From Flavobacteriaceae bacterium PS02338 (GTDB taxonomy: Bacteria > Bacteroidota > Bacteroidia > Sphingobacteriales > Sphingobacteriaceae), in assembly GCA_029959615.1 (NCBI GenBank), contig JASCOD010000002.1, positions 372,001 through 436,000 on the forward strand: 64,000 nt of DNA, in the 5' to 3' direction. Under the pieces are notes generated by a model. The model was not told where the DNA came from. It searched no databases and saw only the letters and a list, made by a program, of their open reading frames with translations. Position numbers and translations under genes: made by a program. Positions within the stretch are counted from its first letter, which is position 1; every line of letters begins with the position of its first letter. Below are positions 46,218 to 54,202 of the stretch, piece after piece.

Positions 46218-46225
46218 TACCTTTG
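46218..46225 (+). promoter_or_regulatory. -7 box of the HI0933-type gene, leaderless spacing
   Basis: TACCTTTG, a full TAnnTTTG match, ends 4 bases before the ATG at 46230. Confidence 0.6.
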
Positions 46226-46229
46226 CGCC

Positions 46230-47420
46230 ATGGATTACGATGCAATAATTATTGGTGCCGGTGCTTGTGGATTAATGTGTGCTGTACAAGCAGGTTTCTT
46301 AGGAAAAAAAGTTATTGTACTCGAAAAAAGTGACAAAGCAGGTGCAAAAATCCTTATCTCTGGTGGCGGACGTTGTAATTATACCAACATTGGCGCTACT
46401 GAAGAGCAGTTTATCTCCGCTAATTCGCATTTCTTAAAATCTGCTTTTAAACAATGGACGGTAGAAGACACCATCAGCTTTTTTGAAACCTACGGCATTT
46501 ATGGTGCAGAAAAAACACTAGGACAATTGTTTCCAGATGGTAAAAATGCAAAAGATGTGGTAGAAGTTTTTACATCGCTTTGCGAAGAAATGGAACAGCA
46601 AATCGTTTGCAATGCAGAAGTAACGTCAATAGAAAACGAGGAAGCGCAATATCAAGTCAAATATCAAATTAACGGTAAAACAAAATCTTTAGCTGCTCCA
46701 AAATTAGTCATTGCTACAGGCGGATTACCAATTCCAAAAATGGGAGCAACAGATTTCGCACTAAAATTTGCTAAAAAGCATCAGCTTAGTATTATAGAAA
46801 CCGCACCTGCATTAGTACCATTAACCATCACCGGTAAAGACGAGGCTTGGTTTGCGCAACTTTCAGGAAATTCGGTTTTTTGTAGGGTAAGTAATGATGA
46901 AATGAGTTTTGAGGAGAATATCCTGTTTACGCACTGGGGCTTAAGTGGCCCTGCGATTTTACAAATCTCTAGCTATTGGCGTAGAGGACAAGAAGTTGAA
47001 ATTGATTTACTCCCAGACGAAAATATAATAGAGTTGTTAACTGTTGAACGTCAGCAAAATGGACGCATTCAATTGTCAACTTTGTTGAATAGATTTTATA
47101 CCAAAAAGTTTACAGATGCTTTGGGTAAATTTCTACCATTAACTAAAACTATTGCAGATTTAACCAAAGCAGAAATGGAGCAAACGGAGCAAGTCGTCCA
47201 TCACTTTAAAATAAAACCTGCAGGTGACAAAGGTTATGATAAAGCAGAAGTAATGCGTGGCGGAATAGATACCAATGAACTCTCCTCTAAAACGTTAGAA
47301 AGTAAAAAAATAGCTGGTTGCTACTTTGGTGGCGAATGTGTAGATGTAACAGGTTGGTTGGGAGGTTATAACTTTCAATGGGCTTGGGCGAGCGGATATG
47401 TGATAGCTCAAAACCTATAA
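46230..47420 (+). CDS. HI0933-family NAD(P)/FAD-dependent oxidoreductase
   Basis: 396 residues. The FAD fold opens the protein (DYDAIIIGAGACGLMCAVQA and VIVLEKSDKAGAKILISGGG), then GRCNYTNIG, and near the end CYFGGECVDVTGWLGGYNFQ is the family's closing motif. Members include BaiN-type enzymes, and most have unknown substrates. The start is fixed by the box 4 bases upstream. It ends in a strong terminator. Confidence 0.92.
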   Translation: MDYDAIIIGAGACGLMCAVQAGFLGKKVIVLEKSDKAGAKILISGGGRCNYTNIGATEEQFISANSHFLKSAFKQWTVEDTISFFETYGIYGAEKTLGQLFPDGKNAKDVVEVFTSLCEEMEQQIVCNAEVTSIENEEAQYQVKYQINGKTKSLAAPKLVIATGGLPIPKMGATDFALKFAKKHQLSIIETAPALVPLTITGKDEAWFAQLSGNSVFCRVSNDEMSFEENILFTHWGLSGPAILQISSYWRRGQEVEIDLLPDENIIELLTVERQQNGRIQLSTLLNRFYTKKFTDALGKFLPLTKTIADLTKAEMEQTEQVVHHFKIKPAGDKGYDKAEVMRGGIDTNELSSKTLESKKIAGCYFGGECVDVTGWLGGYNFQWAWASGYVIAQNL

Positions 47421-47452
47421 AACAAAAAAGGGGCAAAAGCCCCTTTTTTGTT
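47421..47452. terminator. Bidirectional terminator after the HI0933-type gene
   Basis: A 14-bp perfect stem (47421-47434 with 47439-47452, core GGGGC-AAAA-GCCCC) with A and T runs at the ends, between convergent genes. Confidence 0.95.
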
Positions 47453-47463
47453 TTATAAAATGC

Positions 47464-48168
47464 TTAAAATATAAAGCCTATGCGAACACCAGTAATTACT
47501 GAAGGTTCTACGGATAGAGAATTACCTGCAGAATTGAAAGTAGAAGTAGTTGATGTACTTGCTGTATTATTAGTTATGGTAGTTTTCCCTTCGCTTTGAT
47601 AAAGGAAACCAAAACCTCCTTCAACACCTAGATAGACTCTTTTTGTAAAATAATAGTCGGCGCCGGCCACTGCTCTTAAGCCTATCCCCAAAGTGCTTGG
47701 CCCATTAACTTCACCAGAAACATTAGCTACATAGGTAGGATTCGCTAAATTGTTGTTAGAATTCAGGTAGCTAGCTTTTTGATTACCGTAACCAAATAAA
47801 ATATCTCCACCTACATAGGTCGAAAGACGCTCTGTGCCAGTAAAATGTTTTTCAATACCTAAGTTAAGTAAGAAACTAGTTTCTTTTCTTTTTACATTAC
47901 CAGAATAAGAATTGTCAATTCCGTAAGCATTAGCTGTTTCACTGTCAGTGCTTAAGTTAAAACCTAAACGTATCGCTAGTTTTTCTTGAGTAAAATAGCG
48001 GAATCTTAGTAAGCTTCCTGTTTCATTTAAGTTAAAACTAGAGTTTAAAACTCCACCACTTAATCCAAATTCAGTAGTAACGTCACCCTTTTTAGGTTTA
48101 AATTCACTTTGGGCATTCGCCGCAAGGCCAGCTATAGCTAAGCCAAATACTAATAAAGTTTTTTTCAT
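47464..48168 (-). CDS. Small outer-membrane beta-barrel protein
   Basis: 234 residues from ATG 48168 (signal MKKTLLVFGLAIAGLAANAQ); the longer frame lacks a signal at its start. The rest is amphipathic strands with many Asn and Gly, as in OmpW or porin-like small barrels (TTEFGLSGGVLNSSFNLNET, LGVEGGFGFLYQSEGKTT, ending in VRIGFIF). No family name can be given with certainty. Confidence 0.75.
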   Translation of the reverse strand: MKKTLLVFGLAIAGLAANAQSEFKPKKGDVTTEFGLSGGVLNSSFNLNETGSLLRFRYFTQEKLAIRLGFNLSTDSETANAYGIDNSYSGNVKRKETSFLLNLGIEKHFTGTERLSTYVGGDILFGYGNQKASYLNSNNNLANPTYVANVSGEVNGPSTLGIGLRAVAGADYYFTKRVYLGVEGGFGFLYQSEGKTTITNNTASTSTTSTFNSAGNSLSVEPSVITGVRIGFIF

Positions 48169-48411
48169 TTTGTGTTTTATTTTTAAAAAGATGCTGTAAA
48201 GCAACAGTTATGCCAAGAATGCCATATAAATGAAGGTGTTTTAATACAGGTTGATAGTTAGCTGATTGTATTACTTAGAGCTTAAGGATACCCAAAAACT
48301 TTTCATTAAACGGTGTCTATTATTATCGACCATTTTATTAATCTTCGACTATTAATTTTGAATTAGCATCAGCAGATTTTTAATCTGAAATTTCTAAGTA
48401 AACATTTTGTG

Positions 48412-48419
48412 TACTTTTG
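48412..48419 (+). promoter_or_regulatory. -7 box of the radical SAM gene
   Basis: TACTTTTG, a full TAnnTTTG match. Start near 48424, leader of about 11 nt to the TTG at 48435. Confidence 0.5.
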
Positions 48420-48434
48420 TAGAAAATTAAATCC

Positions 48435-50630
48435 TTGAAAAGCGATCTTCTTTTAATTACACCTCCATTTACACAACTGAATACGCCGTATCCAGCCACT
48501 GCATATATTAAAGGTTTTTTAAATACAAAGGGTATTTCTTCAACCCAAGCCGATTTAGGTATTGAAGTAATTTTAGCGCTTTTCTCCAAAAAAGGATTAA
48601 CGGATTTATTCAATCAGGCAGAGCTGAAAAATGAAGTATTTTCATTTAACGTACAGAGAATTCTTGCCCTTAAGGAAGAATATCTAAAAACCATTGATGC
48701 GGTTATCTCTTTTTTACAAGGTAAAAACCCAACTTTGGCATTACAGATTTGTCAAGAAGATTTTTTACCGGAAGCTTCTCGTTTTGCAGCTTTGGAGGAA
48801 TTAGATTGGGCTTTTGGTGCCATGGGTACACAAGATAAAGCCAAGCATTTAGCCACACTTTATTTAGAAGATATTTCTGATTTTATTGTAGAATGTGTAG
48901 ACCCAAATTTTGGTTTCAGCCGTTATGCAGAGCGATTGGGAAGAAGTGCAAATTCATTTGATGAATTGTATGAAGTCTTAAATCAGAAACCAACTTACAT
49001 CGACAAAATTCTAATTGATATCCTTAAAGAGAGGATAGAAGTAATTCAGCCAAAGCTATTTCTGATTTCTGTTCCATTTCCCGGAAATCTATATGCTGCA
49101 TTTCGTTGTGCGCAGTTTGCGAAACAAAACTATCCTCATATTAAAATATCGATGGGCGGTGGTTTTCCAAATACTGAATTACGTTCGTTATCAGATCAAA
49201 GAGTATTCGAATTTTTCGATTATATCACATTGGATGATGGAGAATTACCAATCGAACTTTTGTACAATGCGATTACTAAAGGTGGCGAATTCAATCTCTA
49301 CAAAAGAACATTTTTGCTAGAGAATGGAGAGGTTGCTTATCGTAATGATGCTTTAAGAAGTGATTACAAGCAAGCTGATGTCGGTACGCCAGATTATACT
49401 AACTTGCTGTTGGATAGCTATATTTCGGTTATAGAAATTGTAAATCCGATGCACAGAATGTGGAGTGATGGCCGTTGGAACAAACTCACCATGGCGCATG
49501 GTTGTTACTGGGGGAAATGTACTTTTTGTGATATTTCCTTAGATTATATTAAGGTTTACGAACCTATTGCTGCAAAACAGATTGTTGATAGGATAGAAGA
49601 CTTAGTGGCGAAAACCGGTCAAAATGGTTTTCACTTTGTGGACGAGGCTGCACCGCCTGCGTTAATGCGTGAAGTAGCTCTAGAAATCCTTCGAAGAAAA
49701 ATCACGGTTACTTGGTGGACCAATATACGTTTTGAAAAAAGCTTTACTGGAGATTTGTGTTTGCTATTAAAAGCATCGGGTTGTATTGCTGTTTCTGGTG
49801 GTTTAGAAGTAGCCTCAGATCGATTATTAAAACTGATTGACAAAGGTGTTACCGTAGAGCAAGTGGCCAAAGTAACTAGAAATTTTACTGAGGCTGGCAT
49901 TATGGTGCATGCTTATTTGATGTACGGTTATCCGACGCAAACAGTTCAAGAAACAGTTGATAGTTTGGAAATGGTGCGTCAGTTGTTCGAGGCTGGTGTG
50001 TTGCAGTCGGGGTTTTGGCATCAATTTGCGATGACGGCGCATAGTCCTGTGGGCTTGTATCCAGAAAAGTTTGGCGTAGTTAAGGAAACCGAAGAGATTG
50101 GAACTTTCGCTAATAATGATATCAATTACAGGGATCAAACTGGCATAGACCATAATAAATTCAGTTACGGTTTGAAGAAGTCACTTTTCAATTTTATGCA
50201 TGGCATCTGCTTTGATTATAAGTTGCAAGATTGGTTCGATTTTAAAATCCCAAGAACTACCATTGCTCCTAATTTTATTGATACAGCTTTAAATAGCAAT
50301 GAGGATTTCAATGTCAAGCCCACTGCCAAAATTGTCTGGTTGGGAGGGAAGCCATCTGTAGAAATCTTTACCAAGTCTAAAAAAGGCAATACTTGGGAGA
50401 TGATGACTTTAAACTTTCACAATAAGAAAGAAAGTTTTAGTGTTCAGGCCAATAAAGTGGAAGGCGAGTGGTTGGCTGCTATTTTAGATAAAATCTCTGC
50501 TACTAATGAGAAGACTTTAACTTTTCAAGAAATCAAAGCTGATTTTGAAGCGACCATAGCGCATTTCGAACTGTTCTGGTATTCCAAACCAATTCATACT
50601 TTACGGGAATTTGGATTGTTGGTTTTGTAA
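48435..50630 (+). CDS. B12-binding-domain radical SAM protein
   Basis: 731 residues with a TTG start (MKSDLLLITPPFTQLNTPYP); no in-frame ATG is better placed. The N-terminal 250 residues look like a cobalamin-binding domain (LFLISVPFPGNLYAAFRCAQ, then KISMGGGFPNTELRSL). The radical SAM core follows, with MAHGCYWGKCTFCDISLDYI: the cluster Cys spacing is CX4CX2C, not the usual CX3CX2C. The middle contains SGGLEVASDRLLKLIDKGVT. It has about 170 extra C-terminal residues of unknown fold. Substrate unknown; the gene is alone. Confidence 0.88.
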   Translation: MKSDLLLITPPFTQLNTPYPATAYIKGFLNTKGISSTQADLGIEVILALFSKKGLTDLFNQAELKNEVFSFNVQRILALKEEYLKTIDAVISFLQGKNPTLALQICQEDFLPEASRFAALEELDWAFGAMGTQDKAKHLATLYLEDISDFIVECVDPNFGFSRYAERLGRSANSFDELYEVLNQKPTYIDKILIDILKERIEVIQPKLFLISVPFPGNLYAAFRCAQFAKQNYPHIKISMGGGFPNTELRSLSDQRVFEFFDYITLDDGELPIELLYNAITKGGEFNLYKRTFLLENGEVAYRNDALRSDYKQADVGTPDYTNLLLDSYISVIEIVNPMHRMWSDGRWNKLTMAHGCYWGKCTFCDISLDYIKVYEPIAAKQIVDRIEDLVAKTGQNGFHFVDEAAPPALMREVALEILRRKITVTWWTNIRFEKSFTGDLCLLLKASGCIAVSGGLEVASDRLLKLIDKGVTVEQVAKVTRNFTEAGIMVHAYLMYGYPTQTVQETVDSLEMVRQLFEAGVLQSGFWHQFAMTAHSPVGLYPEKFGVVKETEEIGTFANNDINYRDQTGIDHNKFSYGLKKSLFNFMHGICFDYKLQDWFDFKIPRTTIAPNFIDTALNSNEDFNVKPTAKIVWLGGKPSVEIFTKSKKGNTWEMMTLNFHNKKESFSVQANKVEGEWLAAILDKISATNEKTLTFQEIKADFEATIAHFELFWYSKPIHTLREFGLLVL

Positions 50631-50654
50631 TCTAGTAGTATCGTTAATAAATCA

Positions 50655-50755
50655 TCATTTCGACCGTAGCGGAGAAATCTTTGAACTTTTATCCAAATAG
50701 AAATATTCAAAGATTTCTCTCCCGTAAATACGGGACTGCGTTTCAGTCGAAATGA
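50655..50755. repeat. Palindrome TCATTTCGAC type with inner stems
   Basis: Outer arms 50655-50664 and 50746-50755 are perfect complements. An inner 13-bp stem pairs 50673-50685 with 50706-50718, and CCCGTAAATACGGG forms a further hairpin at 50721-50734. It lies between convergent genes. Confidence 0.85.
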
Positions 50756-50779
50756 CGAGCATGTAAGTGATCGTAGGGC

Positions 50780-53700
50780 CTAATCACAATTAGGAACAGT
50801 AAACGTCCAAGTTTCTGCGGTTTTGTACGGCAATGAAAATGCTACACCTTTATCCATTTCAAACCATAATTTCGGTCTTATTTTTTCTCGGCTGAAGGTC
50901 TCGTTCATGGTCATGCTGTCATAAATCCTACCGTTAATCATTACATATTTAATCTTTTCAGAGTTTCTAATGTCTTCCAAAGGATTATCTTCCAAAATGA
51001 TTAAGTCTGCTAATTTTCCGGTTTCTAATGAACCTAGCTCTTTACCCATTCCCAAATATTCGGCGCCGTTTAAAGTTGCTGCTTTAATGGCTTGTAAAGG
51101 TGACATGCCTCCCTGAACGAACATCCATAATTCCCAATGTGCACCTAAGCCTTGTATCTGTCCGTGAGCACCTAAGTTAACTTTGGTTCCACCATCAGCA
51201 ATTGTTTTGGTTGCTTTTGCTACTTCAATGTGTCCGTAATCACCATATTCGGAAGTCGTTCTGCGTCTAGCTCTAGAATCGATAATCGCCCTTGGCGTAA
51301 AATTCAATAAACGTTCGTTTTCCCAAACGTTGGTTCTGTCGTACCAATAATTTTCGCCCCACTGACCGCCGTAAGCCACAATTAGAGTAGGAGTGTAGGC
51401 TACTTTTGTTTTGTTCCAGAAATCAACTACATCTTTGTAAGCTGGAGCAATTGGAATACTATGCTCAATTCCCGTGTGACCATCGGCAATCATCGTCATG
51501 TTGTGGTAAAAGGTGGAACCGCCTTCTGGAACCACTTCCATTTTTAACTGACGAGCAGCCTCTAAAATTTGCTGGCGTTGGTCTCTACGAGGTTGGTTAT
51601 AGGATTTCACCGAAAACGCACCCACAGCTTTTAAGCGACGCAAATGCGAAAGGGCATCATCCAAACTATTGATCGTTACTTTAAAATCACCGTCGGCACC
51701 ATACAAAATAGAACCAGTAGAATACAAACGCGGACCAACCATTCTGCCTGCTTTTAACATTTCGCTTTGGCTGAACACCATTTCTGTGTTACTCGATGGA
51801 TCGTGAGAAGTAGTTACACCAAAGCTTAAATTCGCCAAATAAGACCAATCTTGTTGTGGGCTGATACCATCTGGACTGGTCCTCAAATGCGCATGAACAT
51901 CTACGATACCTGGCATAATCGTTTTTCCAGTTACATCTACCACTTTAATATCTGCGGGAATAGGAACTTCATCTACTTTCCCAATCGCTTTAATTTTGTT
52001 GTTTTCTACTAGGATAGTGCCTTCTTCAATCACCTGATCGCCTTTCATGGTGATAATTCTAGCTCCTTTCAAGGCAATTAAGCCGGTTGGTGCATCTGCT
52101 TTTAATTTCAAACCTAAAGAAACCCCAGTGGTATCAGGTTCTGGAAGAATTTGAGGTGCACCTTCAACAAAAGTGAAAGTGTTTTTAATTTCTCTGTTGT
52201 AGTATTTCTCACCCAAAGTCCATAGTAACTTTTTACTGTCGGCACTCCAATGCAAATAAGTTCCCGCATCTTTGGTGACTTTAGTTAAAGGAATAGCTTT
52301 ATTACCTGCCGATAGATCTAAAGCTGTTCCAGCGGTAACCATTGGCGTGATGTAGGCGTTAAACAATTCTGTGAATGCCATCCACTTACCATCTGGGCTA
52401 GGAGCAAACTGCGTTGCATATTGTGAGGTGTAATGTGTACGTTCATTTCCGCCATTCAAATCCACGCTTTTAAATGCTTTTTTACCGCTATCGTAGCTTT
52501 GATAGAAAATACGCGTATCATCAACGTTAAACTGAGGTCTGATCCCATTATCCAATACCAAAGTTTTTGCGCCACCATTAGCAGGCATTACAAAAATACC
52601 TATGTTTTTTCCATAGGTTAAACCTAAAGTTTCGTTGCCAACTCCTTTTCTGAAAATGATTTTATCACCTTTGTTCGAATAGCTAGGAGAGTAGTAGTAG
52701 CCTTTTTCGTCGGTTAAACTGATGGTTTTACCTGTTTTTAAATCAGTACGCTTAATAGCGCCTTTAAATTCATCGCTCCAAGTAGTGTAAATTACAAATT
52801 TGCCATCTGGACTAAATTTTGGCTCAAATTCGAAGTCTAAACCATTGGTTAATCTTTCTGGTAAACCTCCTGGCAAATCTTTTTTGTACAAATATCCAGC
52901 AGCATTAAAAATTACCATTTTACCATCGGGCGACGTAGTCAATTGCCTAATCATTTTGGCGGTGAACTCTGAGTTGTAAACCTGCTGGTCAAAGTGCAAT
53001 GCTTCCTGTACCGTTTGGTTGCTAGTTACTTCGAAAGGAATATCACTTACATATAAATTATTCAGTTCTACTTGTCTTATTTTTCCTTTGGCGTAGAAAA
53101 CGATTTTTTTAGAATCTGGTGTCCAAGCAAAATTTGGATATACGCCAAAAATGGCCCAAGTTTCTTGTTGGTCTTTCGTTAAATCATCATATAACGGATA
53201 TTCTTCGCCAGTTTTTAAATTCTGTACGTACAGGGCAGATTTCAATCTAACCCTTTTAACATACGCTATATATTTTCCATCTGGAGATACTTGAGGACGA
53301 ACAGAACCACCTTGGTCGGCAATTAAGTTGGTGAGTTTACCTGTATTTAGATCTAACTGACGTATAGCATAAATCAATCCATTCGGGTCTTTACTGTATT
53401 GAAAAAATGGACCAGGAGAGACATCCTCACTGAAATAAAGGAACTTTCCATCTGGCGATACATTGGGTTCTCCAGCATCTTGTTGGTCGTTTTTACGTTT
53501 GGTTAACTGTACGCCTTCACCACCATAAATGCTGTACATCCACATTTCGCCTGCTCCTAAAGAACGAGAGCCTGTGAAGTGCTTTCTAGCAATAAGATAA
53601 TCGCTATTTGGCATCCAAGTGGCATTGTTTAGCAGTCTAAAAGTCTCTTTCGTGATTTGTTTTTTGTTGCCGCCTTGTCTATCCATCATCCAGATATTAT

Positions 53701-54031
53701 CCGCACCACTTCTATCACTCGTAAAGGAAATATATTTTCCGTTAGGGCTAAAACGTGGTTGCACTTCGTATGAGATACCTCCGCTTAACAATTTCGCAGT
53801 GCCGCCAGTAATAGGCATCACATAAATATCGCCCAATAGGTCAAAAACAATTTCCTTACCGTCTGGACTAACATCTAGGTTCATCCACGTACCTTCATTG
53901 ATAGTAATACTGAAACTTTTGCTAGTTCCTGTGTATTTTTCTACGTCCCATTTAGGAGCTTCTTTTTTCTCTTGTGCGTTAACAGAACTTAAGGTAAATA
54001 ACAGTGCTGATGCTAATACGTACTTCTTCAT
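50780..54031 (-). CDS. Secreted TolB-propeller and amidohydrolase protein
   Basis: 1083 residues with a signal peptide (MKKYVLASALLFTLSSVNA). Residues 50-640 hold repeated propeller blades such as NVSPDGKFLYFSED and QVSPDGKYIAYVKR, as in TolB/tricorn-like proteins. From about 670 an amidohydrolase domain appears: the HxH motif in MPGIVDVHAHLRTSPDG, the later metal and catalytic region GVTTSHDPSSNTEM and SIETGKLADLIILEDNPL. Such two-part proteins are probably periplasmic peptidases or deacylases. Substrate unknown. Confidence 0.85.
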   Translation of the reverse strand: MKKYVLASALLFTLSSVNAQEKKEAPKWDVEKYTGTSKSFSITINEGTWMNLDVSPDGKEIVFDLLGDIYVMPITGGTAKLLSGGISYEVQPRFSPNGKYISFTSDRSGADNIWMMDRQGGNKKQITKETFRLLNNATWMPNSDYLIARKHFTGSRSLGAGEMWMYSIYGGEGVQLTKRKNDQQDAGEPNVSPDGKFLYFSEDVSPGPFFQYSKDPNGLIYAIRQLDLNTGKLTNLIADQGGSVRPQVSPDGKYIAYVKRVRLKSALYVQNLKTGEEYPLYDDLTKDQQETWAIFGVYPNFAWTPDSKKIVFYAKGKIRQVELNNLYVSDIPFEVTSNQTVQEALHFDQQVYNSEFTAKMIRQLTTSPDGKMVIFNAAGYLYKKDLPGGLPERLTNGLDFEFEPKFSPDGKFVIYTTWSDEFKGAIKRTDLKTGKTISLTDEKGYYYSPSYSNKGDKIIFRKGVGNETLGLTYGKNIGIFVMPANGGAKTLVLDNGIRPQFNVDDTRIFYQSYDSGKKAFKSVDLNGGNERTHYTSQYATQFAPSPDGKWMAFTELFNAYITPMVTAGTALDLSAGNKAIPLTKVTKDAGTYLHWSADSKKLLWTLGEKYYNREIKNTFTFVEGAPQILPEPDTTGVSLGLKLKADAPTGLIALKGARIITMKGDQVIEEGTILVENNKIKAIGKVDEVPIPADIKVVDVTGKTIMPGIVDVHAHLRTSPDGISPQQDWSYLANLSFGVTTSHDPSSNTEMVFSQSEMLKAGRMVGPRLYSTGSILYGADGDFKVTINSLDDALSHLRRLKAVGAFSVKSYNQPRRDQRQQILEAARQLKMEVVPEGGSTFYHNMTMIADGHTGIEHSIPIAPAYKDVVDFWNKTKVAYTPTLIVAYGGQWGENYWYDRTNVWENERLLNFTPRAIIDSRARRRTTSEYGDYGHIEVAKATKTIADGGTKVNLGAHGQIQGLGAHWELWMFVQGGMSPLQAIKAATLNGAEYLGMGKELGSLETGKLADLIILEDNPLEDIRNSEKIKYVMINGRIYDSMTMNETFSREKIRPKLWFEMDKGVAFSLPYKTAETWTFTVPNCD

Positions 54032-54079
54032 TCTTAAATTTTATTTGAACAAACAAAGTTTGCAATTTAGTTATTTGTT

Positions 54080-54146
54080 GCCACAGATGCACAGATAAGA
54101 TTTAATTTGATATATTGTTGATGCGAAAATTCTGTGTATCTGTGGC
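54080..54146. repeat. Second copy of the CCACAGATGCACAGAT inverted repeat
   Basis: GCCACAGATGCACAGA (54080-54095) pairs with TCTGTGTATCTGTGGC (54131-54146) with one mismatch. Related to 30342-30469. It lies in the divergent region upstream of recQ. Confidence 0.8.
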
Positions 54147-54202
54147 TGAATCTGTTTTTTGAAAAGCCACAATGGTTTCATAGTTTTGAGCCTAACATTA
54201 CT

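Larger units (their letters stand above)
45816..46229. other. 414-bp intergenic region with four hairpins
   Basis: It holds the purK promoter, a hairpin at 45947-45964, three neighbouring hairpins at 46071-46151 and the leaderless promoter of the HI0933-type gene. No gene was found in it. Confidence 0.7.

Noticed and set aside
54134..54202. Longer recQ start
   Set aside because: The upstream 23 codons overlap the CCACAGATGCACAGAT repeat and do not resemble RecQ.
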